The notes beneath the pieces were generated by a model, which was given only the letters and a program-made list of their open reading frames with translations, was not told the DNA's origin and made no database searches. Shown in pieces: positions 1 through 11,576 of a DNA stretch of 64,000 nucleotides. The stretch comes from Flammulina velutipes (lineage: Eukaryota; Basidiomycota; Agaricomycetes; Agaricales; Physalacriaceae): assembly GCA_011800155.1 (NCBI GenBank), contig CM022375.1, positions 992,001-1,056,000 of the forward strand, in the 5' to 3' direction. A program made the translations under genes and the position numbers. Numbering within the stretch: position 1 is the stretch's first letter; each line of letters begins with the position of its first letter.

Positions 1-328
1 TCCCCATCCCCCATCCTCCATCCTATCTTCCCATCAATCCATCAATCTCATCAATCCCTAGGTCCGGATTTTCCTGGTGCCACATTTCCCATCCCCTCCC
101 TGCTCCCATCAATCCCTAGGTCCGGAATTTGCCTGCTGCTATCCATTGCATCATCCTATCCCAATTGGGATGTGGCTGAGCCAGCCAGATCTGGAAGGCT
201 ACCATTTAGGGAAGGGAGCCTGCATTCTTTTATATGCTCTTAGCTAGACACTCTAACTTACAGTGTAAATATCAATGTTGAGCACTGCTATAAGACTGTA
301 TATTCTTTTGTAGGTACACCATTGGGTG
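1..328. mobile_element. FB0: right end of a fold-back element, cut by the window edge
   Basis: This stretch matches the right arm of FB2 (about 6,850-7,177) almost base for base. It includes the AATCCGGACCTAGGGATTGA subterminal repeats and the terminal sequence that reads CACCCAATGG on the opposite strand, ending at 328. The rest of the element lies left of the window. It directly abuts the gene A fragment at 329, exactly as FB2 abuts the fragment at 7,178. Confidence 0.75.
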
Positions 329-1090
329 CACGGACGAAGAGGAAGACGAGGACGAGGAGGTCGACCAGTTGATGAGTACCTCCTCGCCGGAACCAGCTGG
401 AGGAAAGGCGAAGGGATCTACAGGAGGTGAACCTCCTGCAGATCCAGATCGCGACGACGGTCTCACCGCCGTCGAGATCGACTTTGCGAGGGCAATGCCC
501 CCTCCTGTTCCGCAGTCACCACCAAGGCTGCCACTCCGTCTGGGCTCGCCGCCCTCGATGACGGGATCGCTATTTGGGCCTACATGGTTCCTAGCCCCGA
601 TCCCACCACCCTCCCGCAGCCCTGGCTGCAGCCTACGCCAACAACGACGACCCCGCCTCCTGCATCTCCGTCTGTCGCTGGGACACCTCCAGCCACAACA
701 GAGGTACCGCCGGCGGGACCACCACTCCTGATACCACCCTCTTTCTGGTCACCACCAACTGAGGTGTCGCCTCGAATCTGGTCGCCCCAACGGGTACGCC
801 GCCCAGGATGGCAACACCCCCGGAAGCAGCACCGGCCCCGCCAATTCCAACGACGTCGACACCCAAACTGGCGTCAAAGAAGCGAAAACTGGAAAGGCCA
901 ACACAGGGGGACTCACCAAAGAAGAGGACATGGGGACCAGCAATCCTCAAGACACCTGCGTGGGTACCGGTAGCGAAGAAGAGGAAGGAGATGGAGGTTG
1001 AAGAACAGGAAGAGGACAATTCTGAGGAGTCGAAGCAGCCCAGTCCTCCGAAGAAGCGGAGAAGACTGACGAAGACAAGGCCAGAGGTGG
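329..1090 (+). pseudogene. Gene A fragment copy 1 (part of exon 1), frameshifted
   Basis: The fragment matches the second half of exon 1 of gene A at 27,987-28,740: a proline-rich segment, then basic KRKLERP and PKKRTWG stretches and KKRKEMEVEE. The reading frame is broken by single-base losses in C runs near 607-611 and 784-788; the copies at 3,879-4,642 and 7,178-7,940 have one more C at these places. It has no start codon of its own and no zinc cluster, so it cannot make the full protein. It is bounded on both sides by fold-back element termini. Confidence 0.8.
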
Positions 1091-3878
1091 CACCCTATGA
1101 CCTACTAATAACTAGTTAAACCTTTATAGTGACAGGGACCAACAACTAGTTGCTGGCCGTCACTACGGGGATATAGATTGGCTGGTAGAAATGGCTGGTC
1201 GTCGGGCTGGGGCGGGCTGGCATGGGGCGGGATGGGTACCATATATGGATAGGAATTGATGGGAGCATATAGGGATTGATGGGAGGGGGAGGAGGAGCAG
1301 GGGATGGGGAAATGTGGCCACACATAAATCCGGACCTAGGGATTGATGGGTACTGATGTCATTGATTGCCCAGGGGGATGGGGGATGGGGATAGGAATTG
1401 TGGCACCAGGAAAATCCGGACCTAGGGTTTGATGGGAGCAGGGGATGGGGGATGGGGGCAGGGGAAATGTGGCACACAGGAATCCGGACCTAGGGATTGA
1501 TGGGAACTGATGGGATTGATGGGGGAGGGGATGGGGGATGGGGGCAGGGGGATTGGGGGCAGGGGACAATTGTGGCACCAGGATAAATACTGGGCTATTG
1601 CCAGGGTATGAGGAGGGTATGAGAGGGATGATTGTAGGTTGAAAAATAAAATTCTTTCTAACTATCAGAAACATGAATGGGGGTGTGGCAGCTACTGAAA
1701 CCAATAATAAAACGATGTGTGGCGCATTTTTAATCGAGGAGCACATACCTCGGATCGACCTGGGGTTGTTCTAGATGTCTTCCTATTGAAAAATGAATGT
1801 GTGCAGCACAAAGAACCATGTAAAAACACGAAGATTTGGCTGAGAAACAAGCAGAACATTATTGAAAATCCATCAAAAAGCACCAAAAGGGGAGCAGCAC
1901 TTTGCCCTCGGTTGGGGGTGACCTGGAACTACTTGGAGGTCGTCCAAACACCTTTGGGGCATTGTATATGTCACTCAGTTAGGTCCCCAGGTCAACAGAA
2001 CCCTTGGATATGATCAAAATGCCAAAAACCCGGACCACCTACCTTTGGGCCACACTATCAACTTGCCCTGACCTGGGGGCACCTTATATTCGAAGATATA
2101 TGTATATAATGCTCTAATCATGAGTTAGATGAGGTCTGGAGTGTGAAAAATGCGGTCAAAACCTGGGATATACCCCAAATAATGTCCCCAAGAAAGCACA
2201 TATACCATCAACTTCCCCTGACCTCTGGGTCGTTCCAATGTGTTCTATTATCATTATATATGATGTATTAACACCCAGAGGTCCCCAATGTGTCAAAATG
2301 CGAATATTCATGATAATAGGTGAACCCTTATTCACCCTTCCTCCTCAAGTACACCCATTGGTTCGCATATCTACATCTTTAGGACTGTTCTAATAGTCAT
2401 TTGACATCATATAGATGATATCTTGGTGCCCAGGTCATAGGTAGACCTCGAAGATACACCCCTTTGGTACATGGTGAGGATATGATTTTTGTACTAATTC
2501 TCAAATGTCCATGCTCTATATTGAAGGGTGTTCAACCTGGGACATATTCTGGGAGCCTAAAAACACATTGTATGATGTTAAAATCAATAGTCCACCACTC
2601 AGATGTGTGATAGTTGGGGTGGTTCTTGGTGTAGAAGGAGGGGATATAAATTATTGTACCATTTATATTCGCATTTTGACACACTGGGGGAACCTCTGGG
2701 GTGCTAATACATCATATATAATGATAATAGAACACATTGGGACACCCAGAGGTCAGGGGAAGTTGATAGTATGTGTGCTTTCTTGAGGGACATTATTTGG
2801 GATATATCCAAGCTTTTGACCGCATTTTTGACACTCCAGACTTCATCTAACTCATGATTAGAGCATTATATACATATATCTGCGAATATAAGGTGTCCCC
2901 AGGTCATGGCAAGTTGATAGTGTGGCCCAAAGGTAGGTGGTCCGGGTTTTTGGCATTTTGATCATATCCAAGGGTTCTGTTGACCTGGGGACCTAACTGA
3001 GTGACATATACAATGCCCCAAAGGTGTTTGGACGACCTCCAAGTAGTTCCAGGTCACCCCCAACCGAGGGCAAAGTGCTGCTCCCCTTTTGGTGCTTTTT
3101 GATGGATTTTCAATAATGTTCTGCTTGTTTCTCAGCCAAATCTTCGTGTTTTTACATGGTTCTTTGTGCTGCACACATTCATTTTTCAATAGGAAGACAT
3201 CTAGGACAACCCCAGGTCGATCCGAGGTATGTGCTCCTCGATTAAAAATGCGCCACACATCGTTTTATTATTGGTTTCAGTAGCTGCCACACCCCCATTC
3301 ATGTTTCTGATAGTTAGAAAGAATTTTATTTTTCAACCTACAATCATCCCTCTCATACCCTCCTCATACCCTGGCAATAGCCCAGTATTTATCCTGGTGC
3401 CACAATTGTCCCCTGCCCCAATCCCCCTGCCCCCATCCCCATCCCCTCCCCCATCAATCCCATCAGTTCCCATCAATCCCTAGGTCCGGATTCCTGTGTG
3501 GCCACATTTCCCCTGCCCCATCCCCATCCCTGCTCCCATCAAACCCTAGGTCCGGATTTTCCTGGTGCCACAATTCCTATCCCCATCCCCATCCCCTGGG
3601 CAATCAATGACATCAGTACCCATCAATCCCTAGGTCCGGATTTATGTGTGGCCACATTTCCCCATCCCCTGCTCCTCCTCCCCTCCCCATCAATCCCTAT
3701 ATGCTCCCATCAATTCCTATCCATATATGGTACCCATCCCGCCCCATGCCAGCCCGCCCCAGCCCGACGACCAGCCATTTCTACCAGCCAATCTATATCC
3801 CCGTAGTGACGGCCAGCAACTAGTTGTTGGTCCCTGTCACTATAAAGGTTTAACTAGTTATTAGTAGGTCATAGGGTG
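1091..3878. mobile_element. FB1: complete fold-back DNA transposon, non-autonomous
   Basis: Two arms (1,091-2,307 and 2,665-3,878) are inverted copies of each other and enclose a unique loop of about 357 bp. The termini are CACCCTATGACCTACTAATA in inverted orientation. Inside each arm are several AATCCGGACCTAGGGATTGA-type subterminal repeats, one TGTGGCGCATTTTT motif and degenerate modules around CAACTTGCCCTGACCTGG. No ORF has transposase features; the proline- and serine-rich ORFs are low-complexity translations of the repeats. The two flanks are inverted copies of the same gene A position (GAGGTGG on the left, CCACCTC on the right), so this copy has no direct target duplication. Confidence 0.85.
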
Positions 3879-4642
3879 CCACCTCTGGCCTTGTCTTCGT
3901 CAGTCTTCTCCGCTTCTTCGGAGGACTGGGCTGCTTCGACTCCTCAGAATTGTCCTCTTCCTGTTCTTCAACCTCCATCTCCTTCCTCTTCTTCGCTACC
4001 GGTACCCACGCAGGTGTCTTGAGGATTGCTGGTCCCCATGTCCTCTTCTTTGGTGAGTCCCCCTGTGTTGGCCTTTCCAGTTTTCGCTTCTTTGACGCCA
4101 GTTTGGGTGTCGACGTCGTTGGAATTGGCGGGGCCGGTGCTGCTTCCGGGGGTGTTGCCATCCTGGGCGGCGTACCCGTTGGGGGCGACCAGATTCGAGG
4201 CGACACCTCAGTTGGTGGTGACCAGAAAGAGGGTGGTATCAGGAGTGGTGGTCCCGCCGGCGGTACCTCTGTTGTGGCTGGAGGTGTCCCAGCGACAGAC
4301 GGAGATGCAGGAGGCGGGGTCGTCGTTGTTGGCGTAGGCTGCAGCCAGGGCTGCGGGGAGGGTGGTGGGATCGGGGCTAGGAACCATGTAGGCCCAAATA
4401 GCGATCCCGTCATCGAGGGCGGCGAGCCCAGACGGAGTGGCAGCCTTGGTGGTGACTGCGGAACAGGAGGGGGCATTGCCCTCGCAAAGTCGATCTCGAC
4501 GGCGGTGAGACCGTCGTCGCGATCTGGATCTGCAGGAGGTTCACCTCCTGTAGATCCCTTCGCCTTTCCTCCAGCTGGTTCCGGCGAGGAGGTACTCATC
4601 AACTGGTCGACCTCCTCGTCCTCGTCTTCCTCTTCGTCCGTG
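3879..4642 (-). pseudogene. Gene A fragment copy 2, inverted, open frame
   Basis: This is the same gene A exon 1 fragment in the opposite orientation. The frame is open over 250 codons (3,850-4,602), but the last codons come from the FB1 terminus and the ATG used is internal. It corresponds to about the middle and end of exon 1 of the copy at 27,507. It serves as the reference that shows copies 1 and 3 each to be frameshifted by losses in C runs. Confidence 0.8.
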
Positions 4643-7177
4643 CACCCAATGGTGTACCTACAAAAGAATATACAGTCTTATAGCAGTGCTCAACATTGAT
4701 ATTTACACTGTAAGTTAGAGTGTCTAGCTAAGAGCATATAAAAGAATGCAGGCTCCCTTCCCTAAATGGTAGCCTTCCAGATCTGGCTGGCTCAGCCACA
4801 TCCCAATTGGGATAGGATGATGCAATGGATAGCAGCAGGCAAATTCCGGACCTAGGGATTGATGGGAGCAGGGGGAGGGGATGGGGAAATGTGGCACCAG
4901 GAAAATCCGGACCTAGGGATTGATGAGATTGATGGATTGATGGGAAGATAGGATGGAGGATGGGGGATGGGGGATTGATAGCAGGGGGGAAATGTGGCAC
5001 CAGAATAAATGCTAGGCTATTGTCAGGGTATGAGGAGGGTATGGGAGGGGTGATTGTAGGTTGAAAAGTAGAATTCTTTGTAACTATCAGAAACATGAAT
5101 GGGGATGTAGCAGCTACTGAAAGCAATAATAAAACGATGTGTGGCGCATTTTTAATCGAGGAGCACATACCTCGGATCGACCTGGGGTTGTCCTAGATGT
5201 CTTCCTATTGAAAAATGAATGTGTGCAGCACAAAGAACCATGTAAAAACACGAAGATTTGGCTGAGAAACAAGCAGAACATTATTGAAAATCCATCAAAA
5301 AGCACCAAAAGGGGAGCAGCACTTTGCCCTCGGTTGGGGGTGACCTGGAACTACTTGGAGGTCGTCCAAACACCTTTGGGGCATTGTATATGTCACTCAG
5401 TTAGGTCCCAGGTCAACAGAACCCTTGGATATGATCAAAATGCCAAAAACCCGGACCACCTACCTTTGGGCCACACTATCAACTTGCCATGACCTGGGGA
5501 CACCTTATATTCGCAGATATATGTATATAATGCTCTAATCATGAGTTAGATGAAGTCTGGAGTGTCAAAAATGCGGTCAAAAGCTTGGATATATCCCAAA
5601 TAATGTCCCTCAAGAAAGCACACATACTATCAACTTCCCCTGACCTCTGGGTGGTCCCAATGTGTTCTATTATCATTATATATGATGTATTAGCACCCCA
5701 GAGGTTCCCCCAGTGTGTCAAAATGCGAATATAAATGGTACAATAATTTATATCCCCTCCTTCTACACCAAGAACCACCCCAACTATCACACATCTGAGT
5801 GGTGGACTATTGATTTTAACATCATACAATGTGTTTTTAGGCTCCCAGAATATGTCCCAGGTTGAACACCCTTCAATATAGAGCATGGACATTTGAGAAT
5901 TAGTACAAAAATCATATCCTCACCATGTACCAAAGGGGTGTATCTTCGAGGTCTACCTATGACCTGGGCACCAAGATATCATCTATATGATGTCAAATGA
6001 CTATTAGAACAGTCCTAAAGATGTAGATATGCGAACCAATGGGTGTACTTGAGGAGGAAGGGTGAATAAGGGTTCACCTATTATCATGAATATTCGCATT
6101 TTGACACATTGGGGGGACCTCTAGGGTGTTAATACATCATATATAATGATAATAGAACACATTGGAACGACCCAGAGGTCAGGGGAAGTTGATGGTATAT
6201 GTGCTTTCTTGGGGGACATTATTTGGGGTATATCCCAGGTTTTGACCGCATTTTTCACACTCCAGACCTCATCTAACTCATGATTAGAGCATTATATACA
6301 TATATCTTCGAATATAAGGTGCCCCAGGTCAGGGCAAGTTGATAGTGTGGCCCAAAGGTAGGTGGTCCGGGTTTTTGGCATTTTGATCATATCCAAGGGT
6401 TCTGTTGACCTGGGGACCTAACTGAGTGACATATACAATGCCCCAAAGGTGTTTGGACGACCTCCAAGTAGTTCCAGGTCACCCCCAACCGAGGGCAAAG
6501 TGCTGCTCCCTTTTGGTGCTTTTTGATGGATTTTCAATAATGTTCTGCTTGTTTCTCAGCCAAATCTTCGTGTTTTTACATGGTTCTTTGTGCTGCACAC
6601 ATTCATTTTTCAATAGGAAGACATCTAGGACAACCCCAGGTCGATCCGAGGTATGTGCTCCTCGATTAAAAATGCGCCACACATCGTTTTATTATTGCTT
6701 TCAGTAGCTGCTACATCCCCATTCATGTTTCTGATAGTTACAAAGAATTCTACTTTTCAACCTACAATCACCCCTCCCATACCCTCCTCATACCCTGACA
6801 ATAGCCTAGCATTTATTCTGGTGCCACATTTCCCCCCTGCTATCAATCCCCCATCCCCCATCCTCCATCCTATCTTCCCATCAATCCATCAATCTCATCA
6901 ATCCCTAGGTCCGGATTTTCCTGGTGCCACATTTCCCCATCCCCTCCCCTGCTCCCATCAATCCCTAGGTCCGGAATTTGCCTGCTGCTATCCATTGCAT
7001 CATCCTATCCCAATTGGGATGTGGCTGAGCCAGCCAGATCTGGAAGGCTACCATTTAGGGAAGGGAGCCTGCATTCTTTTATATGCTCTTAGCTAGACAC
7101 TCTAACTTACAGTGTAAATATCAATGTTGAGCACTGCTATAAGACTGTATATTCTTTTGTAGGTACACCATTGGGTG
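4643..7177. mobile_element. FB2: fold-back DNA transposon with CACCCAATGG termini
   Basis: The termini read CACCCAATGGTGTACC in inverted orientation. The arms are about 4,643-5,730 and 6,090-7,177 and the loop lies in the opposite orientation to FB1 and FB3. The inner parts of the arms are shared with FB1, FB3 and FB4 (including the TGTGGCGCATTTTTAATCGA stretch), while the outer roughly 300 bp differ from FB1/FB3, so this is a sister subfamily. Both flanks are the same gene A position in inverted orientation (GTCCGTG left, CACGGAC right). Confidence 0.85.
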
Positions 7178-7940
7178 CACGGACGAAGAGGAAGACGAGG
7201 ACGAGGAGGTCGACCAGTTGATGAGTACCTCCTCGCCGGAACCAGCTGGAGGAAAGGCGAAGGGATCTACAGGAGGTGAACCTCCTGCAGATCCAGATCG
7301 CGACGACGGTCTCACCGCCGTCGAGATCGACTTTGCGAGGGCAATGCCCCTCCTGTTCCGCAGTCACCACCAAGGCTGCCACTCCGTCTGGGCTCGCCGC
7401 CCTCGATGACGGGATCGCTATTTGGGCCTACATGGTTCCTAGCCCCGATCCCACCACCCTCCCCGCAGCCCTGGCTGCAGCCTACGCCAACAACGACGAC
7501 CCCGCCTCCTGCATCTCCGTCTGTCGCTGGGACACCTCCAGCCACAACAGAGGTACCGCCGGCGGGACCACCACTCCTGATACCACCCTCTTTCTGGTCA
7601 CCACCAACTGAGGTGTCGCCTCGAATCTGGTCGCCCCCAACGGGTACGCCGCCCAGGATGGCAACACCCCCGGAAGCAGCACCGGCCCCGCCAATTCCAA
7701 CGACGTCGACACCCAAACTGGCGTCAAAGAAGCGAAAACTGGAAAGGCCAACACAGGGGGACTCACCAAAGAAGAGGACATGGGGACCAGCAATCCTCAA
7801 GACACCTGCGTGGGTACCGGTAGCGAAGAAGAGGAAGGAGATGGAGGTTGAAGAACAGGAAGAGGACAATTCTGAGGAGTCGAAGCAGCCCAGTCCTCCG
7901 AAGAAGCGGAGAAGACTGACGAAGACAAGGCCAGAGGTGG
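7178..7940 (+). pseudogene. Gene A fragment copy 3, frameshifted
   Basis: This is a direct repeat of copy 1 at an offset of about 6,850 bp. It lacks one C near 7,347-7,350 compared with copies 1 and 2, which breaks the frame, but it keeps the two C runs that are short in copy 1. It ends in the target duplication GAGGTGG (7,934-7,940) at the left terminus of FB3. On the far side of FB3 gene A continues in register at 10,740, so copy 3 is the ancestral neighbour of exon 2. Confidence 0.8.
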
Positions 7941-10739
7941 CACCCTATGACCTACTAATAACTAGTTAAACCTTTATAGTGACAGGGACCAACAACTAGT
8001 TGCTGGCCGTCACTACGGGGATATAGATTGGCTGGTAGAAATGGCTGGTCGTCGGGCTGGGGCGGGCTGGCATGGGGCGGGATGGGTACCATATATGGAT
8101 AGGAATTGATGGGAGCATATAGGGATTGATGGGGAGGGGGAGGAGGAGCAGGGGATGGGGAAATGTGGCCACACATAAATCCGGACCTAGGGATTGATGG
8201 GTACTGATGTCATTGATTGCCCAGGGGGATGGGGGATGGGGATAGGAATTGTGGCACCAGGAAAATCCGGACCTAGGGTTTGATGGGAGCAGGGGATGGG
8301 GGATGGGGGCAGGGGAAATGTGGCCACACAGGAATCCGGACCTAGGGATTGATGGGAACTGATGGGATTGATGGGGGAGGGGATGGGGGATGGGGGCAGG
8401 GGGATTGGGGGCAGGGGACAATTGTGGCACCAGGATAAATACTGGGCTATTGCCAGGGTATGAGGAGGGTATGAGAGGGATGATTGTAGGTTGAAAAATA
8501 AAATTCTTTCTAACTATCAGAAACATGAATGGGGGTGTGGCAGCTACTGAAACCAATAATAAAACGATGTGTGGCGCATTTTTAATCGAGGAGCACATAC
8601 CTCGGATCGACCTGGGGTTGTTCTAGATGTCTTCCTATTGAAAAATGAATGTGTGCAGCACAAAGAACCATGTAAAAACACGAAGATTTGGCTGAGAAAC
8701 AAGCAGAACATTATTGAAAATCCATCAAAAAGCACCAAAAGGGGAGCAGCACTTTGCCCTCGGTTGGGGGTGACCTGGAACTACTTGGAGGTCGTCCAAA
8801 CACCTTTGGGGCATTGTATATGTCACTCAGTTAGGTCCCCAGGTCAACAGAACCCTTGGATATGATCAAAATGCCAAAAACCCGGACCACCTACCTTTGG
8901 GCCACACTATCAACTTGCCCTGACCTGGGGGCACCTTATATTCGAAGATATATGTATATAATGCTCTAATCATGAGTTAGATGAGGTCTGGAGTGTGAAA
9001 AATGCGGTCAAAACCTGGGATATACCCCAAATAATGTCCCCCAAGAAAGCACATATACCATCAACTTCCCCTGACCTCTGGGTCGTTCCAATGTGTTCTA
9101 TTATCATTATATATGATGTATTAACACCCTAGAGGTCCCCCAATGTGTCAAAATGCGAATATTCATGATAATAGGTGAACCCTTATTCACCCTTCCTCCT
9201 CAAGTACACCCATTGGTTCGCATATCTACATCTTTAGGACTGTTCTAATAGTCATTTGACATCATATAGATGATATCTTGGTGCCCAGGTCATAGGTAGA
9301 CCTCGAAGATACACCCCTTTGGTACATGGTGAGGATATGATTTTTGTACTAATTCTCAAATGTCCATGCTCTATATTGAAGGGTGTTCAACCTGGGACAT
9401 ATTCTGGGAGCCTAAAAACACATTGTATGATGTTAAAATCAATAGTCCACCACTCAGATGTGTGATAGTTGGGGTGGTTCTTGGTGTAGAAGGAGGGGAT
9501 ATAAATTATTGTACCATTTATATTCGCATTTTGACACACTGGGGGAACCTCTGGGGTGCTAATACATCATATATAATGATAATAGAACACATTGGGACCA
9601 CCCAGAGGTCAGGGGAAGTTGATAGTATGTGTGCTTTCTTGAGGGACATTATTTGGGATATATCCAAGCTTTTGACCGCATTTTTGACACTCCAGACTTC
9701 ATCTAACTCATGATTAGAGCATTATATACATATATCTGCGAATATAAGGTGTCCCCAGGTCATGGCAAGTTGATAGTGTGGCCCAAAGGTAGGTGGTCCG
9801 GGTTTTTGGCATTTTGATCATATCCAAGGGTTCTGTTGACCTGGGGACCTAACTGAGTGACATATACAATGCCCCAAAGGTGTTTGGACGACCTCCAAGT
9901 AGTTCCAGGTCACCCCCAACCGAGGGCAAAGTGCTGCTCCCTTTTGGTGCTTTTTGATGGATTTTCAATAATGTTCTGCTTGTTTCTCAGCCAAATCTTC
10001 GTGTTTTTACATGGTTCTTTGTGCTGCACACATTCATTTTTCAATAGGAAGACATCTAGGACAACCCCAGGTCGATCCGAGGTATGTGCTCCTCGATTAA
10101 AAATGCGCCACACATCGTTTTATTATTGGTTTCAGTAGCTGCCACACCCCCATTCATGTTTCTGATAGTTAGAAAGAATTTTATTTTTCAACCTACAATC
10201 ATCCCTCTCATACCCTCCTCATACCCTGGCAATAGCCCAGTATTTATCCTGGTGCCACAATTGTCCCCTGCCCCCAATCCCCCTGCCCCATCCCCCATCC
10301 CCTCCCCCATCAATCCCATCAGTTCCCATCAATCCCTAGGTCCGGATTCCTGTGTGGCCACATTTCCCCTGCCCCCATCCCCCATCCCCTGCTCCCATCA
10401 AACCCTAGGTCCGGATTTTCCTGGTGCCACAATTCCTATCCCCATCCCCATCCCCCTGGGCAATCAATGACATCAGTACCCATCAATCCCTAGGTCCGGA
10501 TTTATGTGTGGCCACATTTCCCCATCCCCTGCTCCTCCTCCCCCTCCCCATCAATCCCTATATGCTCCCATCAATTCCTATCCATATATGGTACCCATCC
10601 CGCCCCATGCCAGCCCGCCCCAGCCCGACGACCAGCCATTTCTACCAGCCAATCTATATCCCCGTAGTGACGGCCAGCAACTAGTTGTTGGTCCCTGTCA
10701 CTATAAAGGTTCAACTAGTTATTAGTAGGTCATAGGGTG
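7941..10739. mobile_element. FB3: fold-back DNA transposon inserted in gene A exon 1
   Basis: This is the same subfamily as FB1, with CACCCTATGACCTACTAATA termini, arms of about 1.2 kb and a loop in the same orientation as FB1. It is flanked by a perfect 7-bp direct repeat GAGGTGG (7,934-7,940 and 10,740-10,746), which marks a clean insertion 18 nt before the 3' end of gene A exon 1. Its last 76 bp (10,664-10,739) match the right end of the KDZ transposase element at 51,345-51,420 with only a few mismatches. Confidence 0.9.
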
Positions 10740-11553
10740 GAGGTGGCCAAAGCCAAGGTTAGTTGGTTTCCACTTGAATAAGTCAAGTGGATAAAACTAA
10801 CCAACGCTCTAGAAGCAACCAACGGCGGAGGAAGCGGCTCTCGCCACCCAACGAGCAGCTCGAGCAGAGGCCCACGAGGCCAGGAAAAACAAGACGGCCG
10901 CTTCAACGTCGGCCCCGCCTGCCGGTCGGGCGCGCGTCGTAAAACCCGCCTCCCAACCGGAGGCCTCGTCGTCTAAGCGAAAACTCGACGACGACCAAGC
11001 CGAGCCAAAGAAGAAGCGGAAGCCACGGACGGTCGCCGTCAACCCCACGGGGCGTCGGCCCATGCTTCCCGCCCGCGACAAGCACGACCCCTTCCACCAC
11101 CAGCAGATCCTCTGCCGGAAGTGCTTCAAGAGGGGCATCCAATGCAAGTTCGAAGGCTCGAATCGCTCGTGCGTGGAATGTGCGTACACCAAGAAAGGGT
11201 GTCTGAAGCTGGATCCCGAGGACCCTTGCCTCCTCAAAGATGAGGCCCAACTTCGAGTCGAGGAACTAGAGAAGGAGGTGGCAACCCTAAGGGACAGGCT
11301 GACGACTCTCGAGGAAACCGTCAGGCTGTCGGAAGCCGTCATCCCCAACCTCGAGGCGGCCCTCTCCATCATCTTGACTGGCGGGGATACGTCAGAGATA
11401 CTGCGCAAGTTGGAGCGAGGGAGGTATGACTACGAGGAAAGCAGCGACGACGACGACGACGACGAAGAAATGGGCGACCCGAAAGGAAAGGGAAAGGCCA
11501 AGGCCCCCAAGGAGAAGGAGGGGAAAAGCAAAGGCAAAGGCAAAGAGAAGTAG
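10740..11553 (+). pseudogene. Gene A copy in the 5' repeat: end of exon 1, intron and intact exon 2, cut off by FB3
   Basis: Exon 1 ends at 10,757, followed by a GT-AG intron (10,758-10,812) and exon 2 (10,813-11,553, open, stop TAG). Exon 2 encodes a basic region with KKKRKPRTVAVNP, then a Zn2Cys6-type cluster at 11,113-11,202 with spacing C-x2-C-x6-C-x8-C-x2-C-x6-C, then a predicted coiled coil (DEAQLRVEELEKEV...), an acidic run and a lysine/glycine-rich tail. The upstream part is separated by FB3 and by the inverted triplication, so the complete gene cannot be expressed as one protein unless the insertions are removed from RNA. Compare 27,507-29,556, where exon 1 is whole. Confidence 0.75.
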
Positions 11554-11576
11554 GAACTTGGGCAGGCCCAAGTTCC
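11553..11576 (+). promoter_or_regulatory. Hairpin directly after the gene A stop codon
   Basis: The sequence folds into an 11-bp perfect stem (GGAACTTGGGC with GCCCAAGTTCC) around a two-base loop that begins with the last base of the stop codon. The identical hairpin follows the other gene A copy at 29,556-29,579, although the surrounding DNA has diverged. A role in RNA 3' end formation or stability is inference. Confidence 0.55.

Noticed and set aside
1105..1746. Proline/histidine/serine-rich ORFs in fold-back arms, repeated on several strands
   Set aside because: They are translations of the GGGATGGGG and CATCAATCCC subterminal repeats, vary in frame between copies and have no protein features.
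1717..2013. 98-codon ORF (MWRIFNRGAHTSDRPG...) present in every fold-back arm
   Set aside because: It lies in both arms in opposite orientation and differs at its end between copies. Its conservation is explained by the DNA repeat, not by selection on protein.
1..10739. Simple hairpin-read artefact centred at about 5,910
   Set aside because: A pure mirror image would invert the FB1 loop relative to FB3, but both loops point the same way, and gene A copy 1 left of FB1 is not the mirror of the exon 2 side. Assembly error of another kind is still possible.
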